A stretch of DNA of 64,000 nucleotides from Crocinitomicaceae bacterium (lineage in GTDB: Bacteria; Bacteroidota; Bacteroidia; Flavobacteriales_D; Crocinitomicaceae): positions 248,001 to 312,000 of the forward strand of contig JAJTCM010000001.1 in the NCBI GenBank assembly GCA_021325675.1. Reading direction: 5' to 3'. The notes under the pieces are model-generated. The model did no database searches, was not told the origin of the DNA, and saw only the letters and a program-made list of their open reading frames with translations. Numbering within the stretch: the first letter of the stretch is position 1; each line of letters begins with the position of its first letter. Positions 35,172 to 42,696 of the stretch are shown here, piece after piece. Both the position numbers and the translations under genes were made by a program.

Positions 35172-35460
35172 CTTTGGAACTGTAAATATTTTCTTTTAAA
35201 ATGGGATTTTTAAGAGATTTTGCAGAAATAAGATCAATGGATTTACCGGTAATTTTTTCTAATGCCTCCAAAAAAGCGAAGTAATTGTCTGCGTAATCCA
35301 GTACAGCCAGGTCATCCGAAAACTGAACCAAAAAATCGAGGTCGCTTTGAGCAGTCATGGTGTTTTTAGCAGCAGAACCAAACAAGGACAAAGCTTTCAC
35401 CTGATGCTTTTTACATAGGGAAATGATTTCAGGGATGTTATTTTCAATAAGCGCTATCAT
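35152..35460 (-). CDS. mntA: MntA-like nucleotidyltransferase antitoxin
   Basis: A 102-residue minimal nucleotidyltransferase. The GSX10DXD motif is exact: Gly28-Ser29 with Asp40 and Asp42 (LFGSAAKNTMTAQSDLDFLV), and the third Asp is likely Asp76 (KSIDLISA). MntA-type proteins inactivate HepT by AMPylation. It precedes hepT and overlaps it by 20 nt, the usual operon organisation. A TATATTTG box lies 7 nt upstream. Confidence 0.92.
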   Translation of the reverse strand: MIALIENNIPEIISLCKKHQVKALSLFGSAAKNTMTAQSDLDFLVQFSDDLAVLDYADNYFAFLEALEKITGKSIDLISAKSLKNPILKENIYSSKVDLYAA

Positions 35461-35467
35461 ACCAGAA

Positions 35468-35475
35468 CAAATATA
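35468..35475 (-). promoter_or_regulatory. -7 promoter box TATATTTG of mntA-hepT
   Basis: Exact TAnnTTTG on the minus strand with a leader of only 7 nt before the mntA ATG. Confidence 0.45.
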
Positions 35476-35595
35476 AGGAAAATTTAGTTTGTACGGCTTA
35501 TAGCTTTTCTGATCATAATTTTTAATTATTTATTAGATAATATTAATTCACTAGCAAAATTAAGGGAAAATAAAAGATGATTATTTAATAATATC

Positions 35596-36117
35596 TTAAT
35601 TGTTTATTTTTGATAAAAAGTCATTAAATCCAAAAATATTAAGGTATAATCCTTGATCTTCATTTAACCCAATATCGAATTTTATAATTTCAGCTGATCT
35701 TCCTCGCCACACACCTTGTTTAATTCTCATTTCATCAACTTCATTCCATGGATCATCCGTTACGCCGAAAATTTTCATAAGTTCATGAGTTATTTCTTTT
35801 ACCTTACTAATTTCCCTTTTGAATTCAATAAATGAAACGTTTATTATTTTTCTTTCTCCACTTTCATTTGTAATAATTTCTCCATCTTGAATTCCGAATG
35901 TAACTTCAGCTTTATTGAATAGCCCATAAAGTGGATTCTCAAGGTTAATTAAATGAACAATTTTTTTAAAACCATTATCATTAGATTCTTCAACAATATT
36001 TTCAGGATGATCAAAAAACATATCGATATTAAGATCAGTAAATTTCATCATTTTTACTTGTGAATCAGATTTAGGACTGATATCTCTTTTACTTTTAAAA
36101 ACATTAAATATTCCCAT
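35596..36117 (-). CDS. hypothetical protein of AT-rich islet, 173 aa
   Basis: Not recognised. The protein is soluble and mixed alpha/beta, beginning MGIFNVFKSKRDISPKSDSQ. A middle helix is EISKVKEITHELMKIFG, then TDDPWNEVDEMRIKQGVWRG. AT-rich codons match the neighbouring toxin-antitoxin genes and contrast with the flanking housekeeping genes. The pattern resembles small immunity-type proteins only superficially. It has its own promoter (36139-36174). Confidence 0.65.
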   Translation of the reverse strand: MGIFNVFKSKRDISPKSDSQVKMMKFTDLNIDMFFDHPENIVEESNDNGFKKIVHLINLENPLYGLFNKAEVTFGIQDGEIITNESGERKIINVSFIEFKREISKVKEITHELMKIFGVTDDPWNEVDEMRIKQGVWRGRSAEIIKFDIGLNEDQGLYLNIFGFNDFLSKINN

Positions 36118-36138
36118 GAGCTTATTTTAATTATTAAA

Positions 36139-36174
36139 CAAACTTACCAAAAAAATCAGTACGTGTTTACAAAA
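36139..36174 (-). promoter_or_regulatory. promoter TTTTG-N23-TAAGTTTG
   Basis: Minus-strand TTTTG (36170-36174) and TAAGTTTG (36139-36146) are spaced 23 nt apart, at the upper limit; 21 nt before the ATG at 36117. Confidence 0.45.
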
Positions 36175-36246
36175 CTGTAAAATTAGAATTATGATTAACC
36201 CAGTTATTAATTTCATAAAAACACCATCTATTTCCCAACTTTTCAC

Positions 36247-36254
36247 TACCTTTG
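36247..36254 (+). promoter_or_regulatory. -7 promoter box TACCTTTG
   Basis: Exact TAnnTTTG match, 28 nt before the ATG of the SpeD-SpeE fusion gene. Confidence 0.5.
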
Positions 36255-36282
36255 CTCCCTAATTTTTAAATTTTCAGATAGA

Positions 36283-37563
36283 ATGAGTCATGCCTTGGGA
36301 AACCATATCCTTGTTGAGTTTATGGGTTGTGATCCGCACGTAATGAACGATGTATCATCGATCGAACGTGACATGGTTGGTGCTGCGCAAAAAGCAGGTG
36401 CAACGGTTATTAATTCCACTTTCCACCATTTTTCTCCGTATGGGGTTTCCGGTGTTGTGGTGATCCAGGAGAGCCATTTAGCGATTCATACCTGGCCGGA
36501 ATACGGCTACGCAGCGGTAGATTTGTTTACCTGCGGCGAGATGGATGCATGGATTTCATTCGATTTCCTGAAAGAAAAATTCGGTGCCAAACAATATTCT
36601 GCCCTGGAAATGAAGCGTGGGGCGGTGCAATTGCTCACACGCAACGATTTCGATATTTCTTCCATGCGCGAAAAAGCAGCCGAGTGGAGAAACCCGGAAA
36701 TGTACACCCGCAACGTTTGGTTTACAGATAAAGACGAAGACCAGGCGCTTTCCCTGCGTTTTACAGGTGAAGTGTTCTACGATGTACAATCGCCTTTCCA
36801 GCGCGTACGCATCCTCGAATCTTATAAATACGGCAAAATGCTGGCGCTCGACGATATGGTGATGACTACCGAAAAAGACGAGTTCCACTACCACGAAATG
36901 ATTTCCCACCCGGCGATGTTTACGCACCCGAACCCAAAGAATGTATTGGTGATTGGCGGCGGCGACGGAGGTACTGTACGCGAAATCCTGCGCCACGAAG
37001 GTGTGGAGAAAGTAACGATGGTAGAAATCGACGGCGAAGTGATCAAATCCTGTAAAGAATTTTTACCGGGAATCGCTGCGGCATTCGACAACCCGAAACT
37101 GGAGCTGCTCGTAGATGATGGAATTGCTTTCATCCAGAACGCAGCGCCAAATTCATACGATATCATTTTAGTGGACGGTTCCGATCCTGTTGGTCCGGCG
37201 GAGGGCTTGTTCTCCGTTCAATTCTATAAAAATTGCTACGCAGCGCTGAAAGACGGCGGAATCCTGGTTGCACAGGGTGAATCGCCAAAATTCAACGAAA
37301 AAGCGTTCTCCGAGCTGAACTTTACGTTACAAGGGATTTTCGGAAAAGACAAAGCGCCGGTTTCCCTGTTTTTCGTACCAACTTACCCAACAGGTATGTG
37401 GAGCTTCCAATACGGGATCAAAGGCGATACGCTTCCGAAAAACATCAGCCGCGATGAGGAAATTGATGCTTTTGTTGAAGCAAAAGGCTTGCGTTACTAC
37501 AATTCCGATATTCACAAAGGAAGCTTTGCTACGCCGAATTTTGTGAAGGCTTTGTTAAAATAA
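36283..37563 (+). CDS. speD-speE: AdoMet decarboxylase-spermidine synthase fusion
   Basis: A 426-residue fusion of two consecutive spermidine-pathway enzymes. Residues 1 to about 120 are a prokaryotic AdoMet decarboxylase: the self-cleavage/pyruvoyl site is Glu63-Ser64 in [16 protein letters not shown], with His69 and Cys84 (FTCGE) in the usual catalytic positions. After a short linker, residues about 141-426 are spermidine synthase: [18 protein letters not shown] (225-230) and [14 protein letters not shown] with the catalytic-type Asp. The protein can make decarboxylated AdoMet and use it on putrescine. It is followed by a ureohydrolase gene, likely the putrescine-forming step. Confidence 0.95.
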   Translation: MSHALGNHILVEFMGCDPHVMNDVSSIERDMVGAAQKAGATVINSTFHHFSPYGVSGVVVIQESHLAIHTWPEYGYAAVDLFTCGEMDAWISFDFLKEKFGAKQYSALEMKRGAVQLLTRNDFDISSMREKAAEWRNPEMYTRNVWFTDKDEDQALSLRFTGEVFYDVQSPFQRVRILESYKYGKMLALDDMVMTTEKDEFHYHEMISHPAMFTHPNPKNVLVIGGGDGGTVREILRHEGVEKVTMVEIDGEVIKSCKEFLPGIAAAFDNPKLELLVDDGIAFIQNAAPNSYDIILVDGSDPVGPAEGLFSVQFYKNCYAALKDGGILVAQGESPKFNEKAFSELNFTLQGIFGKDKAPVSLFFVPTYPTGMWSFQYGIKGDTLPKNISRDEEIDAFVEAKGLRYYNSDIHKGSFATPNFVKALLK

Positions 37564-37572
37564 GAATTTAGC

Positions 37573-37654
37573 ATGGAGAATGTAGAATTGAGAATTTGTA
37601 ACTCATTCTATATTCTCCATTTTTAATTTCCATTCTTCATTCTCAATTTTCCAT
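37573..37654. repeat. inverted repeat, family G (copy 2)
   Basis: ATGGAGAATGTAGAATTGAG (from 37573) faces CATTCTATATTCTCCAT (ending 37620) and a second complementary run TCTCAATTTTCCAT (ending near 37654). It fills the 95-bp gap between the two polyamine genes. Confidence 0.65.
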
Positions 37655-37658
37655 TGTT

Positions 37659-38702
37659 ATGATTTTCGATCCAAACGGCGTAGGCATCGCCAACGGCAAT
37701 ATTTTCGGTTTCCCGGTAACTGAGCAGGAAGCGGACATCGTTTTAATCCCGATTCCCTGGGATGCGACGGCTTCTTATGGAAAAGGCACAAGCGACGGGC
37801 CACAGGCTATTTTAGATGCTTCCACGCAGCTGGATTTTTACCATCCGCAGCTGGAACGCGCTTTTGAAACAAAAGTGTTTATGGCGCCAATTTCGGAGGA
37901 ATGGAAAAAAATCAACGCAAATTTATGCGCTTCAGCGATTGAATACATTGATTTCCTAGAAACGGGCGGAAATATCGAAAACAATACACATTTTCAGAAA
38001 GTTGTGGCTGATGTAAGCGAGGCACAAAACGCTTTGAAAGAAAACCTGAAAGAAAAAGCTCTGAAGCTCATTGAAGCAGGGAAAATTCCGGCGGTTTTGG
38101 GTGGCGAACATTCCACGCCGCTCGGTTTGATCGAAGCGATTGATTCCCTCGGAAAGCCTTTCGGTGTGCTGCAGATCGATGCCCACGCGGATTTACGGGA
38201 CGCCTATGAAGGTTTTGAGCAATCCCACGCCAGCATTATGTTCAACGTATTGAAAAACTGTCCGAACATGCAGCGTTTGTGCCAGGTTGGGATCCGCGAT
38301 ATTGCCCAAAGTGAAATCGACCTCATCAACAATTCCGGTGGAAGGGTGAAAACCTTTTTCGACTGGGACATTAAGGAAGAGATGTACCGCGGTAAAAACT
38401 GGGCGTATATTGTGGAACGTATTATCAACCACTTGCCGCAGCACGTTTATATTTCCTTTGATATCGACGGCCTGCGCCCTTATCTATGCCCAAACACGGG
38501 AACACCGGTTGCAGGAGGTTTTGAGCTGGAAGATATTTCATACCTGTTCTTTGAGCTCGTAAAAGCCGGCAAAAAGATTATCGCTTTTGACCTGAACGAA
38601 GTTGGTGTTTCAGACGACGAAAACGATGACTGGGATGCCAATGTGGGAGCGAGGGCATTGTGGAACCTCGTTTGCGCAGCAGAGAAATCCAGAAGGATGT
38701 AG
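37659..38702 (+). CDS. ureohydrolase (agmatinase/arginase family)
   Basis: A 347-residue binuclear Mn ureohydrolase. The metal site is complete: His151 (LGGEHSTP), Asp174/His176/Asp178 (DAHADLRD), Asp268/Asp270 (SFDIDG). The family box normally read SFDIDGLDP is SFDIDGLRP here, a variant I associate with Bacteroidota members. Its position just after the SpeD-SpeE gene suggests agmatinase, making putrescine from agmatine for spermidine synthesis. Arginase or formiminoglutamase activity cannot be excluded from sequence. It may share the fusion gene's transcript or have its own promoter in the repeat gap. Confidence 0.9.
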   Translation: MIFDPNGVGIANGNIFGFPVTEQEADIVLIPIPWDATASYGKGTSDGPQAILDASTQLDFYHPQLERAFETKVFMAPISEEWKKINANLCASAIEYIDFLETGGNIENNTHFQKVVADVSEAQNALKENLKEKALKLIEAGKIPAVLGGEHSTPLGLIEAIDSLGKPFGVLQIDAHADLRDAYEGFEQSHASIMFNVLKNCPNMQRLCQVGIRDIAQSEIDLINNSGGRVKTFFDWDIKEEMYRGKNWAYIVERIINHLPQHVYISFDIDGLRPYLCPNTGTPVAGGFELEDISYLFFELVKAGKKIIAFDLNEVGVSDDENDDWDANVGARALWNLVCAAEKSRRM

Positions 38703-38703
38703 G

Positions 38704-38737
38704 GAATTAAAAATTCTAAATTCTTAATTTTCAATTC
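38704..38737. repeat. inverted repeat, family G (copy 3)
   Basis: GAATTAAAAATT faces AATTTTCAATTC, 11 of 12 positions complementary, 2 nt after the ureohydrolase stop. Confidence 0.5.
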
Positions 38738-38795
38738 TTATTTTAATGTGTAACGAAGATATTTTATTACGTAACATCTTCGGAGAATAGGGGAG

Positions 38796-38803
38796 TACAT
38801 TTG
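38796..38803 (+). promoter_or_regulatory. -7 promoter box TACATTTG
   Basis: Exact TAnnTTTG match, 22 nt before the ATG of the barrel protein at 38826. Confidence 0.45.
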
Positions 38804-38825
38804 TGACCTAAAACAAACACTTATA

Positions 38826-39401
38826 ATGTACAAAACAAAAATTATTTTATTTACCACTCTTCTCTTATTAACATTTCAAACCACAGCCCAGGATAGAGAT
38901 TCCGGCGGCGAACACGGCAACACGCTGAACCTCGGAGTAGGAATCGGCGGTTATTCCGGTTACTATGGATACATCGGCCACACCTTACCGGTATTTCATA
39001 TCAACTATGAACTGAACGTTGCTAAAAACTTCACACTTGCACCTTTCATCAGCTTTTATTCTTACAACAGGAATTATTACTGGGGTGACAACAACAACAT
39101 CTACCGTGATTATCATTACAGACAAACTGTTATTCCAATTGGTATCAAAGGAACATATTATTTCGATGACCTTTTAGGTGCCGGTCCGAAATGGGATTTT
39201 TACCTTGCAGGCTCACTGGGTTTTGCAATCGTTCGTTCCACCTGGGATGATGACTATTATGGGGACAAAAATTATTACCGTAGACCGAGTCCTTTATTTT
39301 TAGACTTGCATATCGGTGCTGAATATCATGTAAATAACAGGCTTGGCTTGTTTCTGGATCTATCCAGCGGGGTTTCTACCTTAGGGATCGCAATCCATTA
39401 A
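38826..39401 (+). CDS. outer-membrane beta-barrel protein
   Basis: A 191-residue exported protein with signal peptide MYKTKIILFTTLLLLTFQTTAQ. The mature part has alternating Gly and aromatic strands (LNLGVGIGGYSGYYGYIG, FTLAPFISFYSYN, WDFYLAGSLGFAIV, LHIGAEYHVNNRLGLFLDL), as in small Bacteroidota barrels. It ends in a Ser-Gly-rich strand typical of OMP-b-barrel termini. Substrate or partner unknown. The small lipoprotein gene follows after 24 nt, so they are co-transcribed. Confidence 0.82.
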   Translation: MYKTKIILFTTLLLLTFQTTAQDRDSGGEHGNTLNLGVGIGGYSGYYGYIGHTLPVFHINYELNVAKNFTLAPFISFYSYNRNYYWGDNNNIYRDYHYRQTVIPIGIKGTYYFDDLLGAGPKWDFYLAGSLGFAIVRSTWDDDYYGDKNYYRRPSPLFLDLHIGAEYHVNNRLGLFLDLSSGVSTLGIAIH

Positions 39402-39425
39402 TCACTTAAGCTGAAAACAAATAAC

Positions 39426-39632
39426 ATGAAATTATTCAAAAAAATAGCCGTAATAAGCCTGAGCCTGTTACTGATCCTGAGCTTTACTTCTTGTGTAGCC
39501 GGACATCGTCATCATACAACCCATGTTGTAAAACATGACAATGGGAAGCACAAAGGCTGGTATAAAGGAAAGGGCAATACAAAATCACATCCCGGCAATA
39601 ACGGCAAAGGGCACGGAAAAGGAAAACGTTGA
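39426..39632 (+). CDS. His/Lys/Gly-rich small lipoprotein (paralogue 1)
   Basis: A 68-residue lipoprotein: hydrophobic signal and lipobox around SFTSCVAG, mature length about 45. The mature part is histidine-rich (GHRHHTTHVV) then the block KHDNGKHKGWYKGKG and a Gly-Lys-His-Asn tail. It is strongly basic and could bind metals, nucleic acid or lipopolysaccharide; no known family is recalled. It shares KHDNGKHKGWYKGKG exactly with the gene at 41814-42014, so the two arose by duplication. It is second in a two-gene operon with the barrel protein. Confidence 0.82.
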   Translation: MKLFKKIAVISLSLLLILSFTSCVAGHRHHTTHVVKHDNGKHKGWYKGKGNTKSHPGNNGKGHGKGKR

Positions 39633-39823
39633 TATCCTGACCTCAAGCCTGGCTTAGCTTTTACAACAACCATAACAAACCCCATGTAGATGTTTATTTT
39701 TTAGGTTTCCTGAAAAATAAGCAGCCTGCACCGCAAATTTATTTGCTTCCCCACCCGCAATTTTGAGTTGCACTACCCATCGGGCAATTGACGCCGTGTC
39801 TGGGACAGAAAGCATGCCCTGGT

Positions 39824-39854
39824 TTTGCCTGGCTTTTCAATGGATTTATATTCG
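39824..39854 (+). promoter_or_regulatory. promoter TTTG-N19-TATATTCG
   Basis: TTTG (39824-39827), a 19-nt spacer and TATATTCG (39847-39854), one mismatch from consensus, before the ice-binding gene. The predicted leader is about 40 nt. Confidence 0.55.
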
Positions 39855-39899
39855 GCGGGCCTGGCGCAACCGGGAGAAAACACATATCAAAACAAAAAC

Positions 39900-41516
39900 A
39901 TGAAAAAAATTATACAAAACACGTTTAAAACCGCACTGTTTTTAGTGCCAGCCCTGATCTTTGGCCAGGTACCTGATTTAGGAACCGCAGCCAATTTTGT
40001 TCTGTTTTCAAGCAATGGCGCGATGACGAATACAGGAATTTCCCAAATAACCGGCCATGTCGGTACAAACAACGGAGCAGTTACTGGCTTTGGAAACGTA
40101 AACGGCGTCATGCACGACACGGATGGGGCAAGCGCCCAGGCTGCTGTTGATGTACTGGCGGCTTACAACGATCTGAACGGTCGTATCCCTACCTTTTTTC
40201 CTGCTTCTTTATTAGGGAACGGACAAATTTTAACTGCTGGTGTATACCAGGTTTCCGGGGCTTCGTCTTTAAACCTTGAGCTAACCCTTAACGGGCAGAA
40301 CGATCCGGATGCGATCTTCATTTTTCAGCTTCAGGGACCGTTTTCTACCAATGCAAATTCCAAAATCAAGCTGATTAACGGGGCGAAAGCCTGTAACGTT
40401 TTCTGGAAAGTAGAAGGTTTGGTCGATATGGCCGCCGGAACTACGATGCGCGGAACAATTATCGCCAACAATGACGCGATCAACCTGAATATAGGTGATA
40501 CGCTGGAAGGCAGGGCGCTTTCAACAACCGGCGCAATAACGCTGAATGGTGTACTTGCCTACGCACCTGCTTGCGGTACAATTCTTAACGGGCCTGCTGC
40601 GCCGGATTTGGGTGTAGCTTCTTGTTATGGTGTCTTTTCTTCTGACGGGCCGGTCCACAATTCAGGGATCAGCTCTGTAACGGGTGATGTTGGTGCGAAT
40701 GTCGGCTTAACAAGCGGCTTTGATCCTTTGCTCGTGAGCGGAAATATACATCCTGTTCCTGACGTTTCAACGGCAGCCTGCGCACAAGATCTTTTGCTGG
40801 CTTATACTTACCTGAATAATTTACCCTACGATATTGAATTGCTATATCCTGCCCAGTTCGGTGCAAATCTCGTCCTGACCCCTCATACCTATATTTTGAA
40901 TGGTGCAACGACGTTTACAGACACGGTTTACCTCGATGCAATGGGAAATGCTAATGCAGTTTTCATTCTCAAGATTTACGGTGCCCTGGCAGCAACAAGC
41001 TATTCCAAAGTAATTTTAATCAATGGTGCACAAGCTGAAAACGTTTACTGGATGGTAAATGGCGCTGTTGACCTGGGAGATTATGCTATTTTCAAAGGAA
41101 CGATCGTTTCACAAGGTGCAATCAATCTTTTCAGCGGTACAAGCGTAGAGGGAAGGGTACTTACCGGTGTGGGAGCGCTTGAAACAAATGCGATTGACGG
41201 AGATGCCGCTATTTTGCCGGCAGATTGCGAGACTTTAGTTGGTGTTGAAGTGTTAACGGGAGATGAGCACGCAGCAGTGACTGTGTTTCCAAACCCGTTT
41301 TCGCAGAAAATAACGATAGATATCGCCGGTTTTAAAGCGGGTAACAGCTATGAATTACATATTACTTCTGCCCTGGGAACGAAAATTACCCAACAAAAAA
41401 TGCTGAAAGGATCCAATACGGTTTCATTTGAAAACCTGGAGCCCGGCGTCTATTTTTACGATGTTACAGCGAACGGAAAACTGATTTCTTCCGGTAAGCT
41501 GATTACCTTGAATTAA
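39900..41516 (+). CDS. ice-binding protein with two DUF3494 domains and T9SS tail
   Basis: A 538-residue exported protein. A signal peptide (IIQNTFKTALFLVPALIFGQ) leads to two tandem DUF3494 ice-binding beta-solenoid domains, about residues 24-225 and 230-440. Each opens with LGTAANFVLFSSNGA or LGVASCYGVFSSDGP followed by GISQITGHVGTN or GISSVTGDVGAN. Each ends with the NVFWKVEGLVDMAAGTTMRG or NVYWMVNGAVDLG type segment. The C-terminal 70 residues are a T9SS type A sorting domain (VFPNPFSQKITIDI...GVYFYDV). It should be on the cell surface or secreted and bind ice or control ice growth. The longer frame (39825) adds no signal and was rejected. Confidence 0.95.
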   Translation: MKKIIQNTFKTALFLVPALIFGQVPDLGTAANFVLFSSNGAMTNTGISQITGHVGTNNGAVTGFGNVNGVMHDTDGASAQAAVDVLAAYNDLNGRIPTFFPASLLGNGQILTAGVYQVSGASSLNLELTLNGQNDPDAIFIFQLQGPFSTNANSKIKLINGAKACNVFWKVEGLVDMAAGTTMRGTIIANNDAINLNIGDTLEGRALSTTGAITLNGVLAYAPACGTILNGPAAPDLGVASCYGVFSSDGPVHNSGISSVTGDVGANVGLTSGFDPLLVSGNIHPVPDVSTAACAQDLLLAYTYLNNLPYDIELLYPAQFGANLVLTPHTYILNGATTFTDTVYLDAMGNANAVFILKIYGALAATSYSKVILINGAQAENVYWMVNGAVDLGDYAIFKGTIVSQGAINLFSGTSVEGRVLTGVGALETNAIDGDAAILPADCETLVGVEVLTGDEHAAVTVFPNPFSQKITIDIAGFKAGNSYELHITSALGTKITQQKMLKGSNTVSFENLEPGVYFYDVTANGKLISSGKLITLN

Positions 41517-41546
41517 GTAATTTAAACTACTACTTTATTAATTAAG

Positions 41547-41586
41547 AAATCCCTGTGCAGTTCAAATTGTACAGGGATTTTTTTAT
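41547..41586 (+). terminator. rho-independent terminator of the ice-binding gene
   Basis: AAATCCCTGT (41547-41556) and ACAGGGATTT (41571-41580) form a 10-bp stem with a 14-nt loop followed by a T-run. Confidence 0.9.
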
Positions 41587-41600
41587 TCGTTCGTTTGTTG

Positions 41601-41686
41601 GGTTTCAATATCTTCGGCGCTATGCTGTCTCAACTTTATTCTTCATTTGAAACCTTGCAGCTCCTCGTATTTACAGAGCCACCTAA
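41601..41686 (-). pseudogene. 3'-truncated 5S rRNA-like relic
   Basis: Read on the minus strand, the stretch begins TTAGGTGGCTCTG, the usual 5' end of Bacteroidota 5S rRNA as I recall it. It continues with AGTTGAGACAGC (compare AGTTAAGCCC) and reaches TAGCGCCGAAGATATTG (compare AGCGCCGATGGTACTG). The distance from the 5' start to AGCGCCGA is 65 nt here against about 63 nt in the gene. The 3' third of 5S is missing and the stems are not preserved, so it is a decayed copy and not a working rRNA. No 16S or 23S is nearby. The alignment was made by eye and from memory. Confidence 0.5.
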
Positions 41687-41813
41687 GCAGGGCAAGAAGA
41701 AGAAATTTCATTTTTATGTAAGGAAGATTATTTATTCCGTAACATTTTAAGAGAACTATTTATTAAGTTTAATTAGTGATAAGAGATATTATTTCTCATT
41801 AAAAACAAGCACC

Positions 41814-42014
41814 ATGAACCTATTCAAAAATATAGTTGCAGTCAGCCTATGTTTGGGTCTAATCTTTGGTACATCAGCCTGTGTTCACCATCACCATCAT
41901 ACACGTGTTGTAAAACATGATAATGGGAAACATAAAGGATGGTATAAAGGAAAAGGCCATGCAAAAGGACACCCTGGAAATAAAGGAAAAGGGCACGGCA
42001 AAGGTCACAAGTAA
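41814..42014 (+). CDS. His/Lys/Gly-rich small lipoprotein (paralogue 2)
   Basis: A 66-residue lipoprotein: signal MNLFKNIVAVSLCLGLIFG with lipobox near TSACVHH. The mature part starts with five His in a row (VHHHHHTRVV), then KHDNGKHKGWYKGKG, GHAKGHPGNKGKGHGKGHK. The last block shares KSHPGN/KGHPGN and GKGHGKG with the gene at 39426-39632. It is monocistronic and separated from paralogue 1 by the ice-binding gene and the 5S-like relic. A metal-binding or polyanion-binding role is plausible but unproven. Confidence 0.8.
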   Translation: MNLFKNIVAVSLCLGLIFGTSACVHHHHHTRVVKHDNGKHKGWYKGKGHAKGHPGNKGKGHGKGHK

Positions 42015-42023
42015 CGGATTGTG

Positions 42024-42509
42024 TTATTCCTGGTTCCCGTTTTTGGATTTCCTGTAAGTGTAAGAATTGAAGATATTCCGTTTTGCAAAACGTACCGGTT
42101 TGTCTGATTGACAAAATTTGTTGTATGTATTTTGGTTTACACCGAAATATTCATAGGCAGAGCCATTGGCAAAAGAAATTTCCAGCAGCATGCCTTTATG
42201 TTTGAAATCAGCAATCGGAACTTCATTGATTGTAGTAGTGTATTCTTCTAAATTTGCTTCAATGGTTTCCGGGGCAATGCTCACCAAAAAGTGGTATCCA
42301 TCAATGATCTGTCGGCTTTTAACTTCTGCTTCGGCAGCCATCGGATCGCCTTCCTGGAATTTGTCAGGATGCCATTCTTTTACTAAGCGTTTGTATGTTA
42401 ATTTGAGGTCTTTCAGGTCCAGGTCCTGCTGAACATCAAATAATTTCTTGTATTCGTTAATGCGTTTCAAGGGAATTCTTTTTGAAATGAAGGCTTGTTT
42501 TATTTGCAA
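42024..42509 (-). CDS. J-domain/KTSC domain protein
   Basis: A 161-residue protein. Residues about 18-65 are a J-domain with its HPD signature intact (YKRLVKEWHPDKFQEG). Residues about 105-155 match the KTSC domain (MLLEISFANGSAYEYFGV, then FAKRNIFNSYTYRK). J-domain proteins recruit Hsp70 (DnaK), while KTSC is a small domain of unknown function. There is no ATG near the N-terminus; the frame begins with TTG at 42509, 7 nt after a TATCTTTG box (42517-42524), so the mRNA may be almost leaderless. The start is therefore uncertain. Confidence 0.82.
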   Translation of the reverse strand: MQIKQAFISKRIPLKRINEYKKLFDVQQDLDLKDLKLTYKRLVKEWHPDKFQEGDPMAAEAEVKSRQIIDGYHFLVSIAPETIEANLEEYTTTINEVPIADFKHKGMLLEISFANGSAYEYFGVNQNTYNKFCQSDKPVRFAKRNIFNSYTYRKSKNGNQE

Positions 42510-42607
42510 GCGGCTGCAAAGATACGCATTTAAAGGGAATTAGAAAATTAAAATGGAGATTCTGTTTCCTGTCTTGAGAAGAAAAAGCACTTCTTTTGAG
42601 AAATATA

Positions 42608-42677
42608 GGGGAGGGTGACCTTCTCGAAAGCTTCCGGGTTTTGCTTTTCGTAAAATTTTGTCACGCACCTTAACCCC
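42608..42677. repeat. long inverted repeat, family I
   Basis: GGGGAGGGTGAC (42608-42619) faces GTCACGCACCTTAACCCC (42660-42677), imperfectly complementary, in the 187-bp gap between two minus-strand genes. A second small hairpin (AGAAG...CTTCT) precedes it. Confidence 0.5.
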
Positions 42678-42696
42678 TTCAAAGAGAGTAAATAAA

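Noticed and set aside
41622-41750. 42-codon plus-strand small frame after the ice-binding gene
   Set aside because: It overlaps the 5S-like relic on the other strand, and its Lys-rich tail is what random AT-rich DNA could give; no start signals.
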